This document shows, in pieces, positions 34,021-42,136 of a stretch of 64,000 bases of DNA. The notes beneath the pieces were generated by a model. The model worked only from the letters and a program-made list of their open reading frames with translations, had not been told where the DNA came from and searched no databases. The position numbers were made by a program, and so were the translations under genes. Source of the DNA: Microlunatus flavus (GTDB lineage: Bacteria > Actinomycetota > Actinomycetes > Propionibacteriales > Propionibacteriaceae); contig NZ_FOFA01000005.1 of NCBI RefSeq assembly GCF_900110855.1, forward strand, positions 62,001 through 126,000, given 5' to 3'. The stretch's first letter is position 1. The number at the start of each line of letters is the position of its first letter.

Positions 34021-35051
34021 GCCTTGACCTTCCGGATCCACTGGTCGATGCCCACGGCCACGATGACGAGGATGCCGGTGGCGAACACGCGCCACTGGTC
34101 GTCGACGCCGGCGAGGCTCAGGCCGAGTCGGAACGCGTAGACGATGAGCGCGCCGATGATGGTGCCGATGATCGCGCCGCGGCCGCCGAAGAGGCTGGTG
34201 CCACCGATCACGACGGCGGTGATGCTCTCCAGGTTGGCCTCGGTGAGCGCGTTCGGGCTGGCGCTGCCGGCCCGGCCGATCTGCAGCCACGCCGTGATGC
34301 CGTAGAGCAGGCCGGCGACGGTGTAGACGCTGAGCAGGACCCGGTTGACCCGGATGCCGACCAGGCGGGCGGCCTCGATGTCGTTGCCGACCGCGTACAC
34401 GTGGCGGCCCCACTTGGTCTGGCTCAGCGCGAAGCCGACGACGATCGCCATCAGCGCGACGATCACGACGCCGGTGGTGATGCGGAACCGGCCGAACTGG
34501 ATGACCGTGCCGGCCCAGTTCACCGAGTCCGGCAGGGCCGTGGACTGGATGTTCGAGCCGCCGGAGTAGAGCAGGCCGGCCGCGAGGAAGATGCTCAGCG
34601 TCCCGAGCGTGACGATGAACGGCGGCAGGTTGATCCGGGTCACCAGGAACCCGTTGAGCAACCCGCCCAAGGTGCCGACCAGGATCCCGATGAGGATCGC
34701 GAGCGGACCGGGTACGCCGCCGCTGGAGGCCAGGCTGGCCATGATCAGCATCGAGAACACGGTGAGCGCGCCGACCGAGAGGTCGATGCCCGCGGTGAGG
34801 ATGATCAGGGTCTGGCCGATGGCCAGGGCGGCGATGATCGCCACCTGCTGCAGCAGGATCGACAGCGCCTGCGGCTGCAGGAACCGCGGGTTGATGATCG
34901 CGAAGACGATGATCGCGATGATCAGCACCGCGAGAGGACTGAGCGCGGGCTGCGCGTGCAGCACGTGCTGGATGCGCTGGGCCGGCGACTGGCGCCGCAG
35001 CGCGAACTGCTCGGCAGCCGACGCCGGAGCGGAGGTGGTGGTCGTGGACAC
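34017..35051 (-). CDS. Sugar ABC transporter permease
   Basis: A 344-residue permease of the CUT2 (BPD_transp_2) family with about ten membrane helices. Conserved stretches are LTAGIDLSVGAL near residue 85, GNDIEAARLVGIRVNR near 215 and TAVVIGGTSLFGGRGA near 270. It forms the membrane channel for ribose/fructose/xylose-type sugars; the exact sugar is not visible. It follows the binding-protein gene after a gap with an imperfect hairpin and overlaps the ATPase gene by 4 bp. Confidence 0.92.
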   Translation of the reverse strand: MSTTTTSAPASAAEQFALRRQSPAQRIQHVLHAQPALSPLAVLIIAIIVFAIINPRFLQPQALSILLQQVAIIAALAIGQTLIILTAGIDLSVGALTVFSMLIMASLASSGGVPGPLAILIGILVGTLGGLLNGFLVTRINLPPFIVTLGTLSIFLAAGLLYSGGSNIQSTALPDSVNWAGTVIQFGRFRITTGVVIVALMAIVVGFALSQTKWGRHVYAVGNDIEAARLVGIRVNRVLLSVYTVAGLLYGITAWLQIGRAGSASPNALTEANLESITAVVIGGTSLFGGRGAIIGTIIGALIVYAFRLGLSLAGVDDQWRVFATGILVIVAVGIDQWIRKVKA

Positions 35052-35130
35052 GGGCTTCCTTGCCTCGGAGTTCAGCGGTGGTGGAGAAGCAGGTGCGGCA
35101 GGTCTAGCAGAACCCGCCGACCCGGGGGAA

Positions 35131-35161
35131 GGGGTCGAGCGTGCTCAGCACGGTCGACCCC
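35131..35161 (-). terminator. Imperfect intra-operon hairpin between binding protein and permease
   Basis: Arms 35131-35144 and 35148-35161 form a 14-bp stem with one mismatch and loop TCA (or its complement). It lies after the binding-protein stop and before the permease start. A partial terminator or RNA-stabilising hairpin here would let the binding protein be made in excess, as is common in ABC uptake operons. Confidence 0.5.
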
Positions 35162-35173
35162 CTCCCAGGGAGC

Positions 35174-36295
35174 TCAGCCCCAGCAGATCTTCGAGGCGTC
35201 GGCGGAGGTGATGCTCTCCAGGCCGTCGACCGGGTTGTCGGTCACCAGGGCGACCCCGCTGTCGAGGAAGTCCAGGCCCGGCGTCACGGCCGGCTTCTGG
35301 CCGCCGTCGGCGATGGTCTTGATCGCCTGCACGCCGATCTGCGCCATCTTGACCGGGTACTGCTGCGACGTGGCGCCGATGATGCCGGCCTTGACGTCGG
35401 CGATGCCCGGCGAGCAGCCGCCGTCGACCGAGACGATGGTGGCCTTCACGCCGGCGGCCTTGAGGGCCTCCGAGGCACCGGCCGCGGCCGGCTCGTTGAG
35501 GGTGTAGACGAGGTTGATGTCCTTCGTCTTCGACAGGCAGGTCTCCATGGCCGACTTGCCCTGGTCCTGGGCACCCAGCGTGGGCTCGTTGCAGGCGATC
35601 GTGTAGTCGCCGCCCTTGCCGCCGGTGTACTTGCCGGACTTGTCCTCGTCACCGTTCTTCTTGGGGTCCTTGACGTCGATCCCCATGCCGGTCAGGAAGC
35701 CCTGGTCACGGTTGTAGTCGACCGAGACGACCTTGTCGTTGTAGAGGTCGAGCAGCGCGATGTTGGCCGGCTTGCCGTCCTGCTTGGCCGCCGCCCACTT
35801 GCCGATCTCCTCGCCCGCGGTGAAGTTGTTCGTCGCGATGGTGAGGTCGACGGTGTCGGCGGGGTCCGGCGGCGTGTCGAGGGCGATGACGTACAGACCC
35901 TGCTTGCGGGCCTGGCCGATGGCGGAGTTGACGCCGGGGCCGTTGGGCGTGATCAGGATGCCCTGGTCGCCACGCGCGACGGCGGCCTCGATCGCCTTGA
36001 CCTGGCCGTCCTCGTCACCGTCCTCGGCGCCGGCGGCGTACGTGAGCTTGACGTTCTGCTTGGCCGCCTCGTCCTCGGCACCCTTCTTCATCGCGAGGAA
36101 GAAGGGGTTGGTCGAGGTCTTGGTGATCAGCGCGACGGAGATCGAGCCGCCGCCCCCGCCGTTGCCCGAGCTGGAGCCGGGAGCCGCGGAGTCGCCGCCG
36201 CCGCAGGCGCTCAGCGCGAGGGACGCGGCCGCCGCGAGGACCACGCCAGCAGCAACCCGGCGGCGTCCCAGGAACGGGTGGAGAGTTCTCTTCAT
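35174..36295 (-). CDS. Sugar ABC transporter substrate-binding lipoprotein
   Basis: A 373-residue lipoprotein: an Arg-rich start, a hydrophobic segment, and lipobox LSAC near residue 30, followed by a Gly/Ser linker. The mature part is a Peripla_BP_4 sugar-binding fold: VALITKTSTNPFFLAMKKGAEDEA, ILITPNGPGVN, VIALDTPPDP and YTLNEPAAAGASEAL. The family binds ribose, fructose, xylose or galactose; I cannot choose. ATG 36295 is taken because an upstream frame extension lacks a signal-peptide form. A LacI regulator is divergent. Confidence 0.92.
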   Translation of the reverse strand: MKRTLHPFLGRRRVAAGVVLAAAASLALSACGGGDSAAPGSSSGNGGGGGSISVALITKTSTNPFFLAMKKGAEDEAAKQNVKLTYAAGAEDGDEDGQVKAIEAAVARGDQGILITPNGPGVNSAIGQARKQGLYVIALDTPPDPADTVDLTIATNNFTAGEEIGKWAAAKQDGKPANIALLDLYNDKVVSVDYNRDQGFLTGMGIDVKDPKKNGDEDKSGKYTGGKGGDYTIACNEPTLGAQDQGKSAMETCLSKTKDINLVYTLNEPAAAGASEALKAAGVKATIVSVDGGCSPGIADVKAGIIGATSQQYPVKMAQIGVQAIKTIADGGQKPAVTPGLDFLDSGVALVTDNPVDGLESITSADASKICWG

Positions 36296-36339
36296 CTTGG
36301 TCGTGACTCCTTCGTTGGAATGACGCACCGCAGGTCGCT

Positions 36340-36388
36340 TGACAACGGTGTCAGGCACATTTCTAAGATACCCTCAGCCCGCTGTCAA
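36340..36388 (-). promoter_or_regulatory. Promoter of the sugar ABC operon with LacI-type operator
   Basis: Read on the minus strand, TTGACA (36383-36388) is followed after 17 bp by TAGAAA (36360-36365). Just downstream, where transcription should begin, lies the inverted repeat TGACA-ACGG-TGTCA (36340-36353), close to the usual actinobacterial LacI-family operator (TGACAACGTTGTCA). A repressor there would block the ABC operon. The divergent lacI gene is the obvious source. Confidence 0.7.
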
Positions 36389-36442
36389 CTCCGGTTCGGT
36401 AACGATCGGCGACAGCATCGAGACGAGCACGAGGAGGGTGTG

Positions 36443-37480
36443 GTGACCGACTCCCCGCACGCGCGCACCGCACGGAGCCGAGCCACCATCCGCGACGTGG
36501 CCGCGCTGGCCGGCGTCGGGATCAAGACGGTGTCCCGCGTGATCAACCACGAGGCGAACGTATCGGCTGCGACCCGCGAGAAGGTGGAGCAGGCGGTCGT
36601 GGCGCTCAACTTCACGCCCAACCAGGGCGCGGGCTCGCTGCGCCGCGGCGACCGCAAGACCCTGACGCTGGGCCTGCTGCTCGACGCCGTCGACAACCCC
36701 TTCTCCGCGGCGATCCACCGCGCGGTGGAGGCCGTCGCCTGGGAGCGCGGGACCGCCGTGTTCGGCGCGAGCTTCGGGGAGGACCCCGACCGCGAGCGCG
36801 CGCTGGTGGAGGCCTTCACCCGTCGGCGCGTGGACGGCCTCGTGCTGACCACGATCTCCGACGACCACACCTACCTGCAGACCGAGCTCGAGCAGGGCGT
36901 GCCGATGGTGTTCGTCGACCGGCCCCCGCGGGGCATCGAGGCCGACACGGTGATCACCGACAACCACGCCGCGTCGGTGACGGCGGTCCGTCACCTGCTC
37001 GAGCACGGGCACCGCGCGGTCGCGTTCCTGAGCGACGACCTCGGGGTGTCGACGGCCAGCGAGCGGCACCGGGGCTGGCGCGACGCGCTGAGCGAGGCCG
37101 GTGCCGAGCAGGGCCCCGTACGCCCGGGGCTGCGGTCGGTCGAGGCCGCGTACGAGGCGGTCCGCGAGCTGATGGCGGGGCCCGAGCGGCCGACGGCGCT
37201 GTTCACCAGCCAGAACCTCGTCAGCATCGGCGGCATCCGCGCGCTGCACGACCTCGGGCTGCAGCACGAGGTGGCGATGGTCGGCTTCGACGACGTGTTC
37301 CTCGCCGACATGCTCGAGCCCGCCCTGACGGTCGTGGCGCAGGACCCGGGCGAGATGGGGCGCACGGCGGCGGGACGCGTCTTCGCCCGCCTCGACGGGG
37401 ACGAGTCCCCCGCCGCGACCTCGGTGGTCCCGGCGGAGCTGGTCGTGCGCGGTTCCGGGGAGATCCCGCCGCCGCGCTAG
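36443..37480 (+). CDS. LacI family transcriptional regulator
   Basis: A 345-residue regulator. The N-terminal lambda-repressor-like helix-turn-helix and hinge (IRDVAALAGVGIKTVSRVINHEANVSAATREKV in the family order; the recognition core is AALAGVGIKTVSRVIN) covers residues ~15-65. A periplasmic-binding-protein-like effector domain follows (NPFSAAIHRAVEAVAWERG, VFVDRPPRG, VGFDDVFLADMLEPALT). It is divergent from the sugar ABC operon and the operator lies in between, so it is the likely local repressor. GTG 36443 follows GAGGAGG. Confidence 0.93.
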   Translation: MTDSPHARTARSRATIRDVAALAGVGIKTVSRVINHEANVSAATREKVEQAVVALNFTPNQGAGSLRRGDRKTLTLGLLLDAVDNPFSAAIHRAVEAVAWERGTAVFGASFGEDPDRERALVEAFTRRRVDGLVLTTISDDHTYLQTELEQGVPMVFVDRPPRGIEADTVITDNHAASVTAVRHLLEHGHRAVAFLSDDLGVSTASERHRGWRDALSEAGAEQGPVRPGLRSVEAAYEAVRELMAGPERPTALFTSQNLVSIGGIRALHDLGLQHEVAMVGFDDVFLADMLEPALTVVAQDPGEMGRTAAGRVFARLDGDESPAATSVVPAELVVRGSGEIPPPR

Positions 37481-37483
37481 CCG

Positions 37484-38185
37484 TCAGGGCAGCTCGGGCG
37501 CGAGGGCCGCCTCGACGGCGGCCTCCACGTGCAGCCGGGTCGTGGCGAACGTCGGGACCGGGCTGTCGTCCGGCCCGACCAGCAGCTCGATCTCCGTGCA
37601 GCCCAGGACGACGCCCTGCGCGCCCTCGGCGACGAGCCGGGCGATGACCTCCCGGTAGGCCTGCCGCGACTCCTCGCGCACCACGCCCAGGCAGAGCTCG
37701 TCGTAGATCACGCGGTGCACGAGCGCGCGGTCCGTCGCCGACGGCACCAGGACCTCCGACCCGTGGGCGGCCAGCCGGTCGCGGTAGAAGTCCTGCTCCA
37801 TCGTGAAGGCCGTCCCCAGCAGCCCGACGGTCGTGACGCCCGCCGAGGTGCACGCGGCCGCCGCGGCGTCGGCGATGTGCAGCAGCGGCACCCCCACCGC
37901 GGCCTGGACCTGGTCGGCGACCTTGTGCATGGTGTTGGTGCACAGCACGAGCAGCTCGGCGCCGGCCGCCTCCACCCCGGCCGCCGCGCGGGCCAGGAGC
38001 GCACCCGCCTCGTCCCAGCGACCTGCGCTCTGCATGGCCTCGACGTCGGCGAAGTCGACGGAGGCCAGCACGAGCGGGGCCGAGTGCAGGCCACCGAGGC
38101 GGTCGCGGACGAGCTCGTTGGCCAGCCGGTAGTACTCCGCGCTGGACTCCCAGCTCATCCCGCCCAGCATCCCGATGGTGCGCAC
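37484..38185 (-). CDS. Aspartate/glutamate racemase family protein
   Basis: A 233-residue cofactor-independent racemase: IGMLGGMSWESSAEYYR at the start, first catalytic Cys in LVLCTNTMHK near residue 80, and second in VVLGCTEIELL near 190. Both cysteines are present, so activity on Asp or Glu is plausible. The GTG start gives the typical N-terminus. It converges on lacI with three bases between stops. Confidence 0.88.
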   Translation of the reverse strand: MRTIGMLGGMSWESSAEYYRLANELVRDRLGGLHSAPLVLASVDFADVEAMQSAGRWDEAGALLARAAAGVEAAGAELLVLCTNTMHKVADQVQAAVGVPLLHIADAAAAACTSAGVTTVGLLGTAFTMEQDFYRDRLAAHGSEVLVPSATDRALVHRVIYDELCLGVVREESRQAYREVIARLVAEGAQGVVLGCTEIELLVGPDDSPVPTFATTRLHVEAAVEAALAPELP

Positions 38186-38235
38186 GGCCCACTGACTACC
38201 AGGTCGACGGGGGTACCGCGTCCACGACCCCGTCG

Positions 38236-39014
38236 TCAGTCGAGGAGCCGGCGCAGCGAACCGCCGGTGAGCAGCCCGCCGTCCACGGGCAGCGCGTGGC
38301 CGGTGACCCAGGCCGCGTCGTCGCTCGCCAGGAAGGCCACCGCCCCCGCCACGTCGTCCGGCGTGCCCACCCGGTCGAGGAGGTAGAGGGCGCCCAGCTG
38401 CTCGGCCCCGCCCGGCTGGTCGTCCCACACGCGCGTACGGATCGTGGCGGGCAGCACGGCGTTGACCCGGACGCCCGGCGCCAGGTCGACGGCGAGGTTG
38501 GCCACGAGGGAGACCAGCCCGGCCTTGGCCGCGGAGTACGGCTCGCTGCCGAGCGCCACCACCGCGTTGACCGACCCGACGACCACGACGGCCGGACCGT
38601 GCCCGCTGACGAGCAGCAGCGGGGCCGCGGCGCGGCTGGTGCGCACGAACCCCATCAGGTTGAGGTCGACCAGGTCCGCCCAGACCTCGTCGTCGGCCTC
38701 GGTGAACGACGGGTGTGCCCGGTCGCCCCCGGCGACGTGGACCAGGACGTCGAGGTGGTCGAGCGACGCGACCAGGGCGTCGACCGAGGCCCGGTCCGTG
38801 ACGTCCACCCGGGCGCTGCGGTGGCCCGTGCCGGCGAGCGACGCGAGGACGTCCTCGGGCTCGGCGTCGCGCGGACCCAGAGGTCGGCGACGACGACCTC
38901 CGCGCCCTCCTGCGCCAGCCGGCCCGCGACGGCGAGGCCGATGCCGGTCCCCCCGCCCACCACGAGGACCCGACGACCCTCGAAGCGGCGCGGTCCTGCT
39001 CGGTCGGGCGTCAT
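38236..39014 (-). pseudogene. SDR oxidoreductase with frameshift
   Basis: The N-terminal part (MTPDRAGPRRFEGRRVLVVG, with GGGTGIG cofactor motif) runs from ATG 39014 in one frame to about 38872. The rest of the SDR (VDVTDRASVDAL, HVAGGDRAH, VVVGSVNAVVALGSEPYSAAKAG, the C-terminal GGLLTGGSLRRLL) continues in another frame to 38236. The junction lies in the run GTCCGCGCGACGCC (minus strand) around 38866-38875. The total length has two bases too many (or one missing). All catalytic motifs (Ser, Tyr-x3-Lys) are intact downstream. It may be a recent pseudogene or an assembly error in a CG run. Confidence 0.8.
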
Positions 39015-39145
39015 GGACGGATCCTGGCACCCGGCCCGGCCGGGGTCACCGTCCCCGGCCCGGGTGACCGGGCGTACGGGTAGATTTCGACCTCATCTGT
39101 CCGGCACGCCCGGCAGGCCGAGCAGACAGCGAGAGGACGGGCCGC

Positions 39146-40414
39146 ATGACCGAGCCGGGAGGGGCCGCAGCCGCCGCCGGAGCCGCCGCACCTGCCCCGC
39201 TGGCCCCGCCGGTCGGCGCCGCGGGGACCCTGACGCTCACCGCGCCGGAGCCGGTCGCGCCCGTGGTCGAGACCCAGGCCCCGGCCATGGCGCCCCAGGT
39301 CGACGCGCGCCAGCTCCCGGCCCTCGACCAGCGGGTCGAGGGCTACCTGACCGCGCTGCTCAAGAACCAGACGCGCTCGCCGGAGTTCGCGCGCCAGGCC
39401 GACAACGTCCGCACGATGGGCGACGCGGACATCCGCAAGGCGGCGGAGACGTCGAACCGGCTGCTGCAGACCCCGGTCAAGGCGCTGCAGGAGGGCGGGC
39501 TCTCGCAGGGCTCGAAGGTCGGCAAGACCCTGCTCGAGCTGCGCCGCACGGTCGAGGAGCTCGACCCGAGCCAGGCGACCGGGCCGCGCAAGTTCCTGGG
39601 CATGATCCCGTTCGGCGACAAGGTCGCCGACTACTTCCGCAAGTACCAGGGCGCCCAGTCCCACCTCGACGCGATCCTGCACAGCCTGCGCAACGGCCAG
39701 GACGAGCTGACCCGCGACAACGTCGCGCTCAACCTCGAGAAGCAGAACCTGTGGACCGTGATGGGCCGGCTGAACGCCTACATCTACGTGGCCGAGCAGC
39801 TCGACGGCCGGCTCGAGGAGAAGATCGCCGAGCTCGAGCTCGTCGACCCCGAGCGGGCCAAGGCGCTCAGCCAGGACGTGCTGTTCTACGTCCGCCAGAA
39901 GCACCAGGACCTGCTCACCCAGCTCGCCGTCTCGATCCAGAACTACCTGGCGATCGACGTGATCATCAAGAACAACATCGAGCTGATCAAGGGCGTCGAC
40001 CGCGCGTCGACGACGACGGTCTCGGCGCTGCGGACCGCCGTGATCGTCGCGCAGGCCCTCAACAACCAGAAGCTCGTGCTCGACCAGATCACCGCGCTCA
40101 ACACGACGACGTCGGACATCATCCAGCGCACGTCGGAGCTGCTGCGCGACAACTCGGCCTCCATCCAGAAGCAGGCCGCGTCGGCGACCGTCGGGCTGCC
40201 CCAGCTGCAGGCCGCGTTCGCGAACATCTACCAGACCATGGACTCCATCGACGCCTTCAAGGCCGAGGCGCTGACCTCCATGCGGGCCACGATCGGCGTG
40301 CTCGAGTCGGAGGTCACCAAGTCGCGCGGCTACCTGGAGCGGGTCTCGCGCAGCGACGCCAACCTCGCCTCGGGTGCGCTCGAGCTCGGCCCCGACGCCG
40401 GGTCGGCGGGCTGA
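39146..40414 (+). CDS. telA: TelA-like toxic anion resistance protein
   Basis: A 422-residue soluble, mostly helical TelA-family protein. After an Ala/Pro-rich N-terminus (~50 residues) come FMGMIPFGDKVADYFRKY-like sequence (here FLGMIPFGDKVADYFRKY near residue 150), ALVDPERAKALSQDVLFYVRQKHQDLLTQLAVSIQNY around 230-270, and TVSALRTAVIVAQAL near 290. Despite the name, most TelA proteins have no proven role in tellurite resistance; they belong to Ter-type envelope-stress systems. It is the first gene of the ~10-kb kinase/phosphatase operon and probably a component of that system. Confidence 0.9.
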   Translation: MTEPGGAAAAAGAAAPAPLAPPVGAAGTLTLTAPEPVAPVVETQAPAMAPQVDARQLPALDQRVEGYLTALLKNQTRSPEFARQADNVRTMGDADIRKAAETSNRLLQTPVKALQEGGLSQGSKVGKTLLELRRTVEELDPSQATGPRKFLGMIPFGDKVADYFRKYQGAQSHLDAILHSLRNGQDELTRDNVALNLEKQNLWTVMGRLNAYIYVAEQLDGRLEEKIAELELVDPERAKALSQDVLFYVRQKHQDLLTQLAVSIQNYLAIDVIIKNNIELIKGVDRASTTTVSALRTAVIVAQALNNQKLVLDQITALNTTTSDIIQRTSELLRDNSASIQKQAASATVGLPQLQAAFANIYQTMDSIDAFKAEALTSMRATIGVLESEVTKSRGYLERVSRSDANLASGALELGPDAGSAG

Positions 40415-40439
40415 GCGGCCGGGTACGCGGAGCCGCCCG

Positions 40440-40970
40440 ATGGGCGTTCGAGAGTGGTGGGCCCGGCTGACCGGGGACGCACCGCCGCCGGCCGAGGCGG
40501 AGTCGGTCGAGCTCGACCGCGCCCCGACGGAGGCCGAGCTGCTCGCCGCGCTCGACGCCACCGACGCGTCGGTCGCCGACGGCCGCGTCCCCGCGCTGGT
40601 CGCGTCGCGGGTCCGGCGCATCACCCGCACGGTGCGCGACACGCTGCCGCGGGTGCGCAACCTCGGTCTGGGCAGCGCGGAGGCGTACGCGGTGACCGCG
40701 ACGGCGACGACCTACCTGCCGGAGGCGCTGGCGGCGTACACCCGCCTCCCCCGGCAGTGGGCCGACTCGCGCCCGGTCGACGGCGGCAAGACGTCGCTGA
40801 TGCTGCTCATCGACGCGCTCGACCTGCTGGCGAGCTCCATGGAGCAGATCTTCGACGCCGCCGTGCGCGTCGACGCCAACGCCCTCGTCGTGCAGGGCCG
40901 CTTCCTGCAGGAGAAGTTCGGGCACTCGTCGGTGGACCCGTCGACAGGCTCAGGACTGCGGCTCCCGTGA
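40440..40970 (+). CDS. Helical protein of unknown function in the PknG locus
   Basis: A 176-residue helical protein with no recognised domain. An acidic stretch near residues 15-45 is followed by amphipathic helices (VASRVRRITRTVRDTLPRV, TATATTYLPEALAAYTRLP, LMLLIDALDLLASSMEQIF). No signal peptide or membrane helix is seen. It lies 25 bp after telA and overlaps the AAA+ gene by 4 bp, so its product should be made together with both. It may be an adaptor for TelA or the ATPase (inference). Confidence 0.75.
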   Translation: MGVREWWARLTGDAPPPAEAESVELDRAPTEAELLAALDATDASVADGRVPALVASRVRRITRTVRDTLPRVRNLGLGSAEAYAVTATATTYLPEALAAYTRLPRQWADSRPVDGGKTSLMLLIDALDLLASSMEQIFDAAVRVDANALVVQGRFLQEKFGHSSVDPSTGSGLRLP

Positions 40971-42136
40971 GCCCCGGTCCCGACGGGCTGCGCGAGGCCA
41001 TGGAGGCCGCGCTCGCGCGCATCGCCGCGCTGCGCGAGGCGTCCGACGAGATCCGTACGCCCGCGGTCTCGGGCGCGAACCCGCTCGACGGGCTCTTCAC
41101 CGCCGACCTCGGACCGGTCAAGTTCCCCGGGATCGGGGCCGGCACGGGCCCGCTGCCCACGGCTCCGAGCCCGGCACCCGCACCGGCGGCCGAGGCGCAG
41201 CCGGAACCGGAGCCGGAGGCAGCCACCGCCCCGGCCGCCGCCGACGAGAAGCCGGCGAAGACCGTCGAGGAGCTCCTCGGGGAGCTGGACGCGCTGACCG
41301 GCCTCGACGAGGTGAAGGGCGAGATCCACCGCCAGGTGGCGGTGCTGCGGGTCGAGAAGATGCGCCAGGAGGCCGGCCTGCGGTCGGCGACGATCACCCG
41401 CCACCTCGTGTTCGTCGGCAACCCGGGGACGGGCAAGACCACCGTCGCCCGCCTGGTGGGTGGCATCTACGCGGCGATGGGCCTGCTGAGCAAGGGCCAG
41501 CTCGTCGAGGTCGACCGGTCCGAGCTGGTCGCGGGCTACCTGGGCCAGACCGCGCTCAAGACCGCCGAGGTCGTCGCGTCCGCCGCGGGCGGGGTGCTCT
41601 TCATCGACGAGGCGTACAGCCTGGCCGGCGACCAGTACGGGCGCGAGGCCGTCGACACCCTGGTCAAGGAGATGGAGGACCGCCGCGACGACCTGGTCGT
41701 GATCGTCGCCGGCTACCCCGACCCGATGGCCGTGTTCGTGGCGCAGAACCCGGGCCTGTCCAGCCGCTTCCGCACGATCCTCGAGTTCGCCGACTACACC
41801 GACGCCGAGCTCCAGGCGATCCTCGCCTCCATGGCCGACGGCGCCGACTACGACCTGACCGACGGGTGCGTGGACCGCTTCGCCGCCCTGCTGGCGGCCG
41901 AGCCGCGGGGGCCGGTGTTCGGCAACGCCCGCTTCGCCCGCAACGTGCTGGAGGCGGCGATCGGGCGCCAGGCGTGGCGGCTGCGCGACGTGGCGACGCC
42001 GACGCTCGCGCAGCTGCGCGAGATCACGCCCGACGACCTCGGCGCCGACCCGGCCGGGATCGGCCCGGACGGCCCCGCGGTGGGTGATGCTGGTGCCCCG
42101 ACCGAGCCGCCGAGCGACGAGGAGCCAGCCGGGTGA
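40967..42136 (+). CDS. CbbX/SpoVK-like AAA+ ATPase
   Basis: A 389-residue protein. A Pro/Ala/Glu-rich N-terminal region of about 95 residues is followed by one AAA+ module: DEVKGEIHRQVAVL, Walker A FVGNPGTGKTT near residue 145, Walker B GVLFIDEAYSLAG near 210, and GLSSRFRTILEF (arginine finger region) near 265. CbbX-type ATPases remodel partner proteins as ring hexamers. It overlaps neighbours on both sides by 4 bp within the TelA-PknG operon, so it likely remodels or assembles a component of this signalling complex. Confidence 0.92.
   Translation: MSPGPDGLREAMEAALARIAALREASDEIRTPAVSGANPLDGLFTADLGPVKFPGIGAGTGPLPTAPSPAPAPAAEAQPEPEPEAATAPAAADEKPAKTVEELLGELDALTGLDEVKGEIHRQVAVLRVEKMRQEAGLRSATITRHLVFVGNPGTGKTTVARLVGGIYAAMGLLSKGQLVEVDRSELVAGYLGQTALKTAEVVASAAGGVLFIDEAYSLAGDQYGREAVDTLVKEMEDRRDDLVVIVAGYPDPMAVFVAQNPGLSSRFRTILEFADYTDAELQAILASMADGADYDLTDGCVDRFAALLAAEPRGPVFGNARFARNVLEAAIGRQAWRLRDVATPTLAQLREITPDDLGADPAGIGPDGPAVGDAGAPTEPPSDEEPAG

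Noticed and set aside
39146-40414. Tellurite-resistance operon
   Set aside because: TelA is present but terA-F genes are absent and the surroundings point to a kinase/phosphatase signalling system. Tellurite resistance cannot be claimed.
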